Source: VGJW01 sp035285595
GTDB taxonomy: Bacteria > Cyanobacteriota > Sericytochromatia > S15B-MN24 > VGJW01
Assembly (NCBI GenBank): GCA_035285595.1
Contig: JAYKGV010000028.1
Location: 46,077 to 110,076 of the forward strand
Length of the DNA: 64,000 nucleotides
Reading direction: 5' to 3'
The position numbers were made by a program, and so were the translations under genes. Position 1 is the first letter of the stretch. The number at the start of each line of letters is the position of its first letter. This document shows positions 1 to 7,947 of the stretch, in pieces. The notes beneath the pieces are model-generated. The model had not been told where the DNA came from. It was given only the letters and a program-made list of their open reading frames with translations, and did no database searches.

Positions 1-2
1 CC

Positions 3-1103
3 ACGAACCCGGCCAGTTCCCCCGACATCGAGATTCTGGGTACCGACCATATCGAGTTCTGGGTGGGCAATGCACGGCAGGCGTCCTACTTCTACCAGCG
101 TGCCTTCGGATTCGAGCTGGTAGCCTATGCCGGACCTGAAACGGGTCTTCGTGACCAGGCCTCGTACGTCCTGCAGCAAGGCAAGATCCGCTTCGTCCTG
201 ACGTCGGGGCTCCAGCCGGACCATCCTGCCGTGAAGCATCAGGCTGTCCACGGCGATGGGGTGAAGGATGTGGCCTTCTGGGTCAAGGATGCCCGGGCCG
301 CACACGCAGCTGCAGTCGCTCGAGGAGCGCAATCGCTTCGGGAGCCTGAAGTCCTCGAGGACGAGCATGGCGGGGTCGTGATCGCGGCCGTGTCCACCGC
401 AGGTGAAACCCGACACACCTTCGTTCAGCGTGACGGGTATTCCGGGCCCTTCCTGCCGGGGTTCCGGTCGGCCATCGGACTTGGTCAGCCGTCTGCGGGC
501 CTGAGGTACGTCGACCATGTGGTGACGAACGTCGAGGATGGAAAGATGCACGCTTGGCAGGAGTTCTACGAGCGTGTGTTCGGCTTTCGCTTCTTCGCCA
601 ACTTCGATGACAAGGACATTTCCACCGAATTCTCCGCCCTGCGCTCGGTGGTGGTGGCGAACCACAATGATCGAATCAAGATGCCCATCAATGAACCCGC
701 CCCGGGTCGGAAGCGCTCGCAGATTCAGGAGTATCTGGACTTCCATCAGGGACCTGGCATCCAGCACATCGCGCTTGCGACAGATGACATCGTCGAGACG
801 GTACGTACCTTGAGAGCCAATGGCGTGACGTTCCAATACACCCCGGACAGTTACTACGACACGATCGCGGATCGTTTGGCAGAAGTCCGTGAAGATGTTC
901 CTGCCTTGAAGGCACTCGGTATCCTGGTCGATCGGGACGACAAGGGCTACATGTTGCAGCTCTTCACCAAGCCGGTGGAGGATCGGCCGACCTTGTTCTT
1001 CGAGATCATCCAGCGCCGAGGCTCGACCTCGTTTGGCAAAGGTAACTTCAAGGCCTTGTTCGAATCCATCGAACGTGATCAGGCCGCACGCGGGAACCTC
1101 TGA
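3..1103 (+). CDS. hppD: 4-hydroxyphenylpyruvate dioxygenase, 5' end outside window
   Basis: Fe(II) dioxygenase that converts 4-hydroxyphenylpyruvate to homogentisate in tyrosine catabolism, or for quinone and tocopherol precursors. The reading frame is already open at base 3 and encodes the family N-terminus (GTDHIEFWVGNA) before the first internal GTG at 63, so the true start lies upstream. Two VOC/glyoxalase-like modules are visible. The expected iron ligands, numbered from the first visible codon, are His172 (YVDHVV), His255 (IQHIAL) and Glu334 (FFEIIQRRG). It converges on alaS across a shared hairpin. No homogentisate dioxygenase is visible here, so its pathway cannot be decided from the window. 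Confidence 0.95.
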   Translation, partial: TNPASSPDIEILGTDHIEFWVGNARQASYFYQRAFGFELVAYAGPETGLRDQASYVLQQGKIRFVLTSGLQPDHPAVKHQAVHGDGVKDVAFWVKDARAAHAAAVARGAQSLREPEVLEDEHGGVVIAAVSTAGETRHTFVQRDGYSGPFLPGFRSAIGLGQPSAGLRYVDHVVTNVEDGKMHAWQEFYERVFGFRFFANFDDKDISTEFSALRSVVVANHNDRIKMPINEPAPGRKRSQIQEYLDFHQGPGIQHIALATDDIVETVRTLRANGVTFQYTPDSYYDTIADRLAEVREDVPALKALGILVDRDDKGYMLQLFTKPVEDRPTLFFEIIQRRGSTSFGKGNFKALFESIERDQAARGNL

Positions 1104-1120
1104 CTCGAGTCGAGCATCTC

Positions 1121-1154
1121 GTCAGCTGCGCGGACACGTGCCCGCGCAGCTGAC
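1121..1154. terminator. Bidirectional hairpin between hppD and alaS
   Basis: A perfect 13-bp stem (GTCAGCTGCGCGG with its complement) and an 8-base loop lie between the convergent ends of hppD and alaS. There is no strong T-tract, so intrinsic termination is inferred from position and stem strength. Confidence 0.7.
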
Positions 1155-1162
1155 TTGAAGCG

Positions 1163-3751
1163 TCAGGTCGCGGCGGGCGCGAGTTGCGCCCCGACGATGG
1201 CGTCGAACTGTGCCAGGACTTCGGGCAAGCGCTGGGCGTCTCCCCCCCCGCCTTGGGCCGAATCCGGCTTGCCGCCCCCCTTGCCACCCAGACGTCCCAT
1301 CACTTCGGATAAGAGGCGACCGGCATGTACTCCCTGACTGAGGGAGTCTGCTTGCGCCACCACGACGGCTTGAATACGGCCTTCGTGCACTCCGGCGAGT
1401 AGAACGACGGCAGGCCTGGGCCCCTTGGCAAGGTCCATGGCCGATGCACGCAGGGCCCCCCCGTCAAGATCATCGAGGCGTCCTGCAAGGACGCTCACCC
1501 CGTTCACTTCCCGGAACTGACCGGCCAGACCCGCGGACTGCGCACGGGCCAGCCTTGCCCGGAGCTTCGTGGCTTCCTCGTCCGCCACCCTGACCTGATC
1601 CCGGAGCTTCTGAACTCTCTCGGGAATGGCCTCGATGGAGACTTTGAACTCTTCCCGAAGCACATCCAGCACACTCGCCTGCTGCTGAGCCCAGTCGAGT
1701 GCGGCCAGTCCACTCACCGCCCTGATTCGTCGGACACCTGCCGCGATGCCTCGTTCTTCGGTGATCTTGAAGAGTCCGATTTCGCCCGTAGAGGACGCAT
1801 GGGTGCCGCCGCAGAGCTCGATCGACAAGCCGGGAATGTCCACGACGCGCACCACATCCCCGTACTTCTCTCCAAACATCGCAACGGCCCCGCGCGCCTT
1901 CGCAGCGGCTGCACCCATTTCTTCCTTGACGACGTGCCGGGCCGCAAGGCTCCCTTCATTGACACGTCGTTCGATCCGGGTCAGTTCGTCCGGAGTGACC
2001 CCACGGTTCCAGTGGAAATCGAAGCGCAGTTCGTCTGGTCCCACGTAGGATCCTGCCTGGGTCGCCGAAGGACCAAGGACTTCATGCAGGGCGGCGTGGA
2101 GCAGATGCGTGGCCGTGTGGTGGCGCATGATGGCAAGTCGGCGTGGACCTTCGACACGGGCTGACACGGTGGCACCCACGGCCGGAGGCGTGCTGCCGGG
2201 CTCGAGGTGATGCAAGAGAATATCCCCTTGGCGCTGGGTGTCGATGACCCGGCAGGTCCCCAGCATACCGGTATCACCTACCTGGCCGCCGCCTTCACCG
2301 TAGAAGGGCGAGCGATCCAGCAGAACGACGAGGGCATCGGGTTCACCCGTGACCGCGAGGACGCGGGACTCGGTCTCCAGTTCCTCATAGCCCGTGAACA
2401 CCGTCGCTGGGTGCTGGCCCACGGCCACGCCAGAAAAGGCGATTCCGGCCCTGGCGTGGGCATCCCGGGCGCGCTGACGCTGGTCTTCCATGGCCGCCTC
2501 GAATCCTGCACGATCAACCTCCAGGCCACGCTCCGCAGCCAGTTCGGCAGTCAATTCGACAGGAAATCCATACGTATCGAAGAGCTCGAACGCCGTGCTG
2601 CCCGGCAGGATCCTGCCCTCGAGCCGGGACGCCGCCTTCTCGAAGAGCTGTAGTCCACGATCGAGGGTGGCACCGAATCTGGCTTCCTCCGTCTCGAGGA
2701 CCTCCAGAATGGTGGTTTGCTGCTCCCGAAGCTCCTGATAGTGGTGGCCGTACGCAGCGATGACCTGCCGCGCGAGATCACCCAGGAGCGGTCCGCTGAT
2801 TCCCAGTTGGCGTCCATGGCGGATGGCCCGGCGCATGATGCGACGCAGCACATAGCCACGGCCTTCGTTGCCGGGCACGACACCGTCGGCGATGAGGAAG
2901 GTCGCGGCCCGTGCATGATCGGCCATCCTGCGGAAAGCCACACCTGTCTCTCCGGCCAGGTCCAGAGCGCGTCCTGCCCGCTTGGCCACGGCCTGCATCA
3001 GGGGCAACAGAAGATCCGTCTCGTAGTTGCTCGACACCCCTTGAAGGACGCTGGCAATACGTTCCAGACCCATGCCCGTATCGATGTTGCGGGCCGGAAG
3101 GTCGCGAAGCTTTCCGTCGGCGGTTCGCTCGTATTGCATGAAGACCAGGTTCCAGACCTCCAACAGGCGGCCCCGGTCACTTTCTGCCTCGAAGGTTGCT
3201 TCATTCACGGGCAGGTGCGGTTCGTGGTCGTAATAGATCTCGGAACACGGTCCGCACGGTCCCGTGGGGCCGGCTGCCCAGAAGTTCGTGTCCTCACCCA
3301 GCCGGATGATGCGCTCCGGGGGGATGCCGCACGCTTGATGCCAGATGGTCGCAGCCTCGTCATCATCCCGATAAACCGTGACCCACAGCCGCTCGCTTGG
3401 TAGGCCCAGCTCTTTCGTCAGGAATTGCCACGCCCACGGGATGACCTCGGCCTTGAAGTAATCCCCGAAGCTGAAGTTGCCCAGCATCTCGAAGAACGTG
3501 TGGTGTCGGGATGTTCGGCCAACTTGTTCGAGATCGGTGGTCCTGAAGCATTTTTGCACCGAGGTGACGCGTGGGGCCGGGGGAGTCTCGAGCCCCACGA
3601 AGCAGGGCTTGAAAGGCAGCATGCCGGCCGTCGTCAACAGCACCGTCGGATCACGATGGGGAACCAGAGAGGCACTGGCGACCGCCCGATGGCCCCGGGC
3701 CTCGAAGTAGGCGACGAATCGGCTGCGAATCTCTGCTGCGGTCAAGGCCAC
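1163..3751 (-). CDS. alaS: Alanyl-tRNA synthetase
   Basis: Charges tRNA-Ala; cytoplasmic class II synthetase. At 862 residues it is full length. It has the N-terminal aminoacylation domain (TTAGMLPFKP, QKCFRTTDLEQVGRT), an editing domain with a HTATHLLHAAL zinc/editing motif and CGGTHASSTGEIG, then the C-terminal C-Ala region with the glycine-rich GGKGGGKP segment. The GTG start at 3751 is preceded by GGAGG with a suitable gap (GGAGGGACCGTC then GTG). The gene appears to be transcribed alone and ends against hppD. Confidence 0.98.
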   Translation of the reverse strand: MALTAAEIRSRFVAYFEARGHRAVASASLVPHRDPTVLLTTAGMLPFKPCFVGLETPPAPRVTSVQKCFRTTDLEQVGRTSRHHTFFEMLGNFSFGDYFKAEVIPWAWQFLTKELGLPSERLWVTVYRDDDEAATIWHQACGIPPERIIRLGEDTNFWAAGPTGPCGPCSEIYYDHEPHLPVNEATFEAESDRGRLLEVWNLVFMQYERTADGKLRDLPARNIDTGMGLERIASVLQGVSSNYETDLLLPLMQAVAKRAGRALDLAGETGVAFRRMADHARAATFLIADGVVPGNEGRGYVLRRIMRRAIRHGRQLGISGPLLGDLARQVIAAYGHHYQELREQQTTILEVLETEEARFGATLDRGLQLFEKAASRLEGRILPGSTAFELFDTYGFPVELTAELAAERGLEVDRAGFEAAMEDQRQRARDAHARAGIAFSGVAVGQHPATVFTGYEELETESRVLAVTGEPDALVVLLDRSPFYGEGGGQVGDTGMLGTCRVIDTQRQGDILLHHLEPGSTPPAVGATVSARVEGPRRLAIMRHHTATHLLHAALHEVLGPSATQAGSYVGPDELRFDFHWNRGVTPDELTRIERRVNEGSLAARHVVKEEMGAAAAKARGAVAMFGEKYGDVVRVVDIPGLSIELCGGTHASSTGEIGLFKITEERGIAAGVRRIRAVSGLAALDWAQQQASVLDVLREEFKVSIEAIPERVQKLRDQVRVADEEATKLRARLARAQSAGLAGQFREVNGVSVLAGRLDDLDGGALRASAMDLAKGPRPAVVLLAGVHEGRIQAVVVAQADSLSQGVHAGRLLSEVMGRLGGKGGGKPDSAQGGGGDAQRLPEVLAQFDAIVGAQLAPAAT

Positions 3752-3841
3752 GACGGTCCCTCCAACGATGGGCTCATGCTACCAGAGCATGCGGGTGCGG
3801 CCGGCCTCGTCCGGAGGGTAGGATAAGGGGGGAGGTGTACG

Positions 3842-4222
3842 GTGCGAGCAGAGCCCAGTTCATCACTGCAGCCCTTGGCCAGAGCCGATTTTCGTGCGGC
3901 CGAACCTTCGGGGCGTGACTCATCGGCAACCGAGCGGGACGAAAGGACCCGTCGTACGGATGACGGGCGCAAGGAGCTCAAAGCCGCTCGTGACGAGGAC
4001 CGGCGCAAAACTGAGCGGCGCGAACGCGAAGAAGCGCAAAAGGTTGAGCAAGCGCGTATCGAGAGCCAACAGAGCGAAGTGACGGGCTCAGGTGCGCGCC
4101 CCGATCCCGGTCCAGCCTATCGAGTGTCCCTCTCGGCCCCAGGCTCGACGCCCCCCAAGGTCAGGTCAGCTGAGGAAGCTATCTCCAGCCCGACGAGACG
4201 TCAGTTGGACCTTTTCGCTTGA
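3842..4222 (+). CDS. Small charged protein with C-terminal beta-clamp-like motif
   Basis: Not a recognised family; 126 residues. The GTG start has a perfect GGAGG (3831-3835) six bases upstream, so it is very likely translated. The middle (about residues 30-80) is a dense Arg/Glu/Lys stretch that looks helical or disordered. The tail is Pro/Ser-rich and ends in Gln-Leu-Asp-Leu-Phe-Ala. QLDLF (residues 121-125) matches the consensus pentapeptide by which bacterial proteins dock on the DnaN sliding clamp (QL[SD]LF), placed at the extreme C-terminus where such motifs often sit. A replication or repair partner is therefore possible, but this rests on one short motif. It converges on the phosphatase gene 24 bases away. 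Confidence 0.72.
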   Translation: MRAEPSSSLQPLARADFRAAEPSGRDSSATERDERTRRTDDGRKELKAARDEDRRKTERREREEAQKVEQARIESQQSEVTGSGARPDPGPAYRVSLSAPGSTPPKVRSAEEAISSPTRRQLDLFA

Positions 4223-4246
4223 AGGCGGTATCAGCTGCCTGGACCG

Positions 4247-4957
4247 TCACCTGGCCCGTGCGGGAGCCCCGTCGAGGCCCGAGTGGTCGTACTTGTTGCC
4301 GTACCAGCGCACGAAACCGTTGAGTCCCAGCAGATAGGTGTGGAAGCCGAAGCGCTTCATTTCGTCATAGGCCTTGTCGAACGACCAGCCTTGCATTCTC
4401 ACCCGATACGCGAGGGCCATGGTGCCGGTCCGATCTCGACCCTGCATGCAGTGGAAATAAATCTTGCCGCCGTCAGCGTGCCGGACCAGACCGAGGAAGC
4501 GGTCGACCTTGGACTCCGAAGGTGGGATGAAGAGGCCCATCGACAGGCTCGTGAAGCGCATCCCCGCGCCCTCCACCATCGCCTTCTCGGCGGCCACGAC
4601 CTTTTTGCTGTTCTCGAGCGAGATGACGTGGGTTACACCCCGTTCCTTGAGTAACCGTACACCCTGAGCGGTCGGGCGAGCCCCGCGGAGAAGATGCGCG
4701 TCCACCTCGCCCACGTTGCCGAGGTCGTCGGGGGGCGGGGCCGGCCAAAGGCTGTCTCCGAGTACCTCACCCAGCGGCTGATCCGTGAGTTCCTCGCTGT
4801 CCAGACGTGCCAGCTCTGCCTGACGGTTCGCCGACATGACCGTCACGTCTCGAGCCGATGAGGCGGAAGCGGCACCGAGGCCAGGACCGGGTGGGCGCCC
4901 GCATCCCAGCACACCGACCGCGAATGTCAGGGCAAGGATGTGGTGGAGACGAGGCAT
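4247..4957 (-). CDS. Lipoprotein dual-specificity/tyrosine phosphatase
   Basis: Predicted lipid-anchored cysteine phosphatase of the DSP/PTP superfamily. The ATG at 4957 has GGAGG six bases upstream, and this choice gives a clean lipoprotein signal (MPRLHH, hydrophobic core, lipobox VLGC with Cys19). An in-frame ATG at 4999 is rejected because it would bury the signal. The mature part carries the signature HCMQGRDRTG, the C-x5-R P-loop of cysteine phosphatases, and an upstream region (RGARPTAQGVRLLKERGV) typical of the plant/fungal-like DSP group. The substrate is unknown; the location implies an envelope or extracellular substrate such as a phosphoprotein or inositol phosphate. A repeated 9-mer upstream suggests activator control. 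Confidence 0.87.
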   Translation of the reverse strand: MPRLHHILALTFAVGVLGCGRPPGPGLGAASASSARDVTVMSANRQAELARLDSEELTDQPLGEVLGDSLWPAPPPDDLGNVGEVDAHLLRGARPTAQGVRLLKERGVTHVISLENSKKVVAAEKAMVEGAGMRFTSLSMGLFIPPSESKVDRFLGLVRHADGGKIYFHCMQGRDRTGTMALAYRVRMQGWSFDKAYDEMKRFGFHTYLLGLNGFVRWYGNKYDHSGLDGAPARAR

Positions 4958-4984
4958 GGGTGACCTCCAGATGGGGGATGACGG

Positions 4985-5021
4985 ATTATCGACCCTCATC
5001 TCGTCAAGCTTGCGTCAAGCT
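4985..5021 (-). promoter_or_regulatory. 11-bp-phased direct repeat next to a -10 box
   Basis: On the minus strand the 9-mer AGCTTGACG occurs twice with an 11-base period (5021-5013 and 5010-5002). A GATAAT box follows at 4990-4985, 11 bases after the second copy. Neither TTGACG is at a normal -35 distance (11 or 22 bases). Tandem 11-bp repeats abutting the -10 region are the layout of OmpR/PhoB-family activator sites, so activator-dependent transcription of the phosphatase gene is inferred. Confidence 0.5.
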
Positions 5022-5053
5022 GAGGTTAATTTCGGGAATCCTTGGGCAACCCT

Positions 5054-7072
5054 TCAACGATCGACGAAGCAAGGTTCCTTGTCTCCCCGAAGGAAAGCCG
5101 AGATGCCCAGGTATCTGTCGTGCGTGTCCATCGTCCGGACGAACTGGTCAGTTTCTGTCTGGAGCGCCTGTTCGAGCGGCTGCTCCGCCCCCTGTCGAAC
5201 GGCGTCGAGTGCCGCGGAGAGCGCCACCCTGCCCTTGCTCGCCATCGAAGAAGCGAGGGCGCGGGCAGCTTCCTCGAGGTCCTCGTCCGGCACGACCCGA
5301 TTGACGAGGCCGATCTCAGCCGCCTCGCCCGCCGTCACGTGACGTCCGGTCAGCACCAACTCGAGCGCACGGGCGCTACCAATCAACCGCGAGAGGCGCT
5401 GGGTGCCCCCGAAGCCCGGGATGATGCCGAGGTTGGTCTCGGGCAGGCCCAGCGTGGCCGACGTGCTCGCCAACCTGATGTGACACGCCAATGCCAGTTC
5501 CAGCCCGCCACCCAGACACCAGCCGTTGATGGCGGCCACGATGGGCACCGGTGCTTCCCAGATGCGCTGGAAGATGGCATGGGCGCGGCTCAGAAGGACA
5601 CGAGTCGCTTCGGGGTCCTCCAGTCGGCCTATTTCCCTGATGTCGGCGCCCGCCGCGAAGAATCCCGCGCGGCCGCGACCGGTGAGCACGATCGCCTTCA
5701 CATCCGGACGACCCAGAAGCTCCTCCAGGACGTTGGCGAGATCTTCAAGCATCGGGGAGGAGAGGACGTTCGCAGGCGGCTGGGACAACCCCACCTCGGC
5801 AATGCCCTGGTCCACGGTGACCTTGACTCTTGCCGGGGCCGGTTTCAGTTCTGTCACTGGCAAGAAACGTGGTGACTTCTCCCCGGTGCGGCCCGTTTCC
5901 ACGGCACGGCGCAGGCAGATCGGCACCTCGAACCGCTCTCCGAGGCTCGCCAGTGCTTCCAGCTCCGCAACCACCTTTGCGAGGCCGCGTGCATCGGCCC
6001 AGGCGAGAGGGCCTTGCTCCATGCCGGTGCCGAGCCTCATGGCGTGGTCGATGTCCGCAGGCTCTGCCAAGGTCTCGTCCAGCATGCGACCCGCTTCGGC
6101 GACCATGGCGAGCATGAGGCGGTCAAAACCGAGCGGCCCGGACGTCGCTGGTCGGCCCAGCTCCGCCAGCTTGCCGGCGAGCCAGCCATCGTCCGGTGCT
6201 CCATGGACGCGGAAGCCCTTGCCCTTTTTCTGGCCATAGCGTTCTGCGGCGACCATCTCGGGCAGCAGACGGGATTCGGGAAAGGAAGCACCGAAGGCGG
6301 CCCGCAGCGTCCGGAGTACATGGACGCAAACCTCCACACCCACCATGTCGGCCAGGGTGAAAGGCCCCATCGGGAAACCGCGGGTCGCAACGAAGACCTC
6401 GATGGCCTCAAAGGCGTCCTGTCCGTGCTCTTCCAGCATCAACACGGCTTCATTCAAGAAGCTCAGCAACAGGCGGTTGACAATGAAGCCGGCCGCATCC
6501 GTCCGTACTTTCACCGGTTGCTTGCCGAGTCGCCGGCACAGTTCGAGTCCTGCCGCCATCGTGGTTTCGGAAACTCCGGGATGGGCGATGACCTCGACCA
6601 ACGCCATCACGTGGGCTGGATTGAAGAAGTGAAGCCCGAGCACCCGATCCGGGCGTCCCGTGGCACTGGCCAGGTCGCGCACGGGCAGGGCACTGGTGTT
6701 CGAAGCGAGGATGGCGTGGGGCTCGAGCAAGGCATCGAGAGCACGGAAGACCTCGAGCTTGACTTCGAGGCGCTCGGTGACTGCCTCAATCACGAGGTCG
6801 GCGACCGCAAGATCCTCAAGACCCGAGGCCGGGTTGACGCGAGCAGCGGCGGATGTGGCCTCCGCCTCTGTCAACTGACCTTTCTTGACCTTGCGGCTGA
6901 ATAACTCGCGCGCGAGCTGCACGCCTTTGTCGCGCATGGCAGGGTCGGCATCCGCCACCAAGACTTCGAAGCCGGCCGCCGCACAGACATGGGCGATGCC
7001 AGATCCCATCGCGCCCCCGCCGACGATACCGATGGTGCGGATTCCTACACGGCTTGTCGCAGCTTCCGTCAT
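5054..7072 (-). CDS. 3-hydroxyacyl-CoA dehydrogenase / enoyl-CoA hydratase fusion (FadN-like order)
   Basis: Bifunctional beta-oxidation enzyme of about 672 residues. The N-terminus is the NAD-binding 3-hydroxyacyl-CoA dehydrogenase domain (GIVGGGAMGSGIAHV), followed by its C-terminal domains. The last ~250 residues form an enoyl-CoA hydratase/isomerase with the oxyanion region (GCAADIREIG-type GAGADIRE variant: FFAAGADIRE), LGGGLELALAC and LPETNLGIIPGFGGTQRL, so both catalytic-position Glu residues are present. This order, dehydrogenase first and hydratase last, is that of Bacillus FadN and the reverse of FadB/FadJ. The ATG at 7072 with GAGGAGG six bases upstream is chosen over the longer frame from 7171. 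No thiolase lies adjacent; an acyl-CoA dehydrogenase is at 37.6 kb. Confidence 0.92.
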   Translation of the reverse strand: MTEAATSRVGIRTIGIVGGGAMGSGIAHVCAAAGFEVLVADADPAMRDKGVQLARELFSRKVKKGQLTEAEATSAAARVNPASGLEDLAVADLVIEAVTERLEVKLEVFRALDALLEPHAILASNTSALPVRDLASATGRPDRVLGLHFFNPAHVMALVEVIAHPGVSETTMAAGLELCRRLGKQPVKVRTDAAGFIVNRLLLSFLNEAVLMLEEHGQDAFEAIEVFVATRGFPMGPFTLADMVGVEVCVHVLRTLRAAFGASFPESRLLPEMVAAERYGQKKGKGFRVHGAPDDGWLAGKLAELGRPATSGPLGFDRLMLAMVAEAGRMLDETLAEPADIDHAMRLGTGMEQGPLAWADARGLAKVVAELEALASLGERFEVPICLRRAVETGRTGEKSPRFLPVTELKPAPARVKVTVDQGIAEVGLSQPPANVLSSPMLEDLANVLEELLGRPDVKAIVLTGRGRAGFFAAGADIREIGRLEDPEATRVLLSRAHAIFQRIWEAPVPIVAAINGWCLGGGLELALACHIRLASTSATLGLPETNLGIIPGFGGTQRLSRLIGSARALELVLTGRHVTAGEAAEIGLVNRVVPDEDLEEAARALASSMASKGRVALSAALDAVRQGAEQPLEQALQTETDQFVRTMDTHDRYLGISAFLRGDKEPCFVDR

Positions 7073-7200
7073 CGCCGACCTCCTCGTCGCGGACCCCGCC
7101 CCCCGGGCTTGGCGGGTACCATCCCACGGCCTCCGGGGAGCGTCAAGGCCGTTTGATCCGGCATGCCGCATGCCTTATCCTTGTCGGCCGGAGGACGCCT

Positions 7201-7947
7201 GTGACACGTTTGGATGGCCGCCGCGCCGACGAGATGCGCCCGATTCGCTTCGTTCGGGGCTTTACAAAGTATGCGGAGGGTTCCGTACTCTCCGAGTTCG
7301 GCAACACGCGGGTGCTTTGCAATGCGTCGGTCCAGGACCGTGTACCCGCCTGGAGCCGCGAGCAACGCCCAGGTGAGGGATGGATCACGGCAGAGTATGC
7401 CATGCTGCCCCGTGCCACGGGTGACCGCTCCAACCGTGAGCGGGACGGCAAGGTGTCGGGGCGCACCCAGGAGATTCAACGCCTGATCGGACGTTCTTTG
7501 AGGATGGCCGTCGATCTTGCCGAGCTTGGCGAGAGGACGATCACCCTCGATTGCGATGTGCTTCAGGCTGACGGGGGGACTCGAACGGCAGCCATCACCG
7601 GGGCGTGGATCGCCCTGCACGATGCACTGGAATGGATGGTCGGGCAGCGGATGCTCAAGTCGATGCCACGCATCGAGCCCATCGCCGCAGTCTCGGTCGG
7701 TATGTTCCGGGGGGACCCCGTCCTTGACCTGTGCTATCTCGAGGATCGTGAGGCAGGAGTTGACGGTACCGTCGTGATGACGGGCAGTGGCGATCTGATC
7801 GAGCTTGGCTTCACGGCCGAGGGGCGTCCGCTTGCCCTTCATGAGATGCAAACGCTGCTCGATCTCGCCCATGGGGGGCTGCGGTCTCTGTGGCAGCTGC
7901 AGCGCGAGGCCCTGCGTCACCCCGTGGCCACGGGGACGATGCCTTGA
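7201..7947 (+). CDS. rph: Ribonuclease PH
   Basis: Phosphorolytic 3'-5' exoribonuclease that trims tRNA 3' ends. At 248 residues it is the normal length. It shows the family start (TRLDGRRADEMRP), the conserved RSNRERDGKVSGRTQEIQRLIGRS block shortened here to its key Arg residues, and the phosphate-binding GGTRTAAITGAW motif. The GTG at 7201 has GGAGG (7190-7194) six bases upstream, so an upstream extension to 7054 is rejected. It is divergent from the fused beta-oxidation gene and overlaps the next gene by four bases (TTGA). Confidence 0.97.
   Translation: MTRLDGRRADEMRPIRFVRGFTKYAEGSVLSEFGNTRVLCNASVQDRVPAWSREQRPGEGWITAEYAMLPRATGDRSNRERDGKVSGRTQEIQRLIGRSLRMAVDLAELGERTITLDCDVLQADGGTRTAAITGAWIALHDALEWMVGQRMLKSMPRIEPIAAVSVGMFRGDPVLDLCYLEDREAGVDGTVVMTGSGDLIELGFTAEGRPLALHEMQTLLDLAHGGLRSLWQLQREALRHPVATGTMP

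Noticed and set aside
2717..3403. 228-residue open frame on the plus strand inside alaS
   Set aside because: It lies fully antisense to a clear alaS and has no family resemblance or ribosome site; high GC content creates such frames.
4991..5007. Standard -35/-10 promoter using TTGACG and GATAAT
   Set aside because: The spacing is 11 or 22 bases, outside the usable range, so an activator-type site is a better reading.
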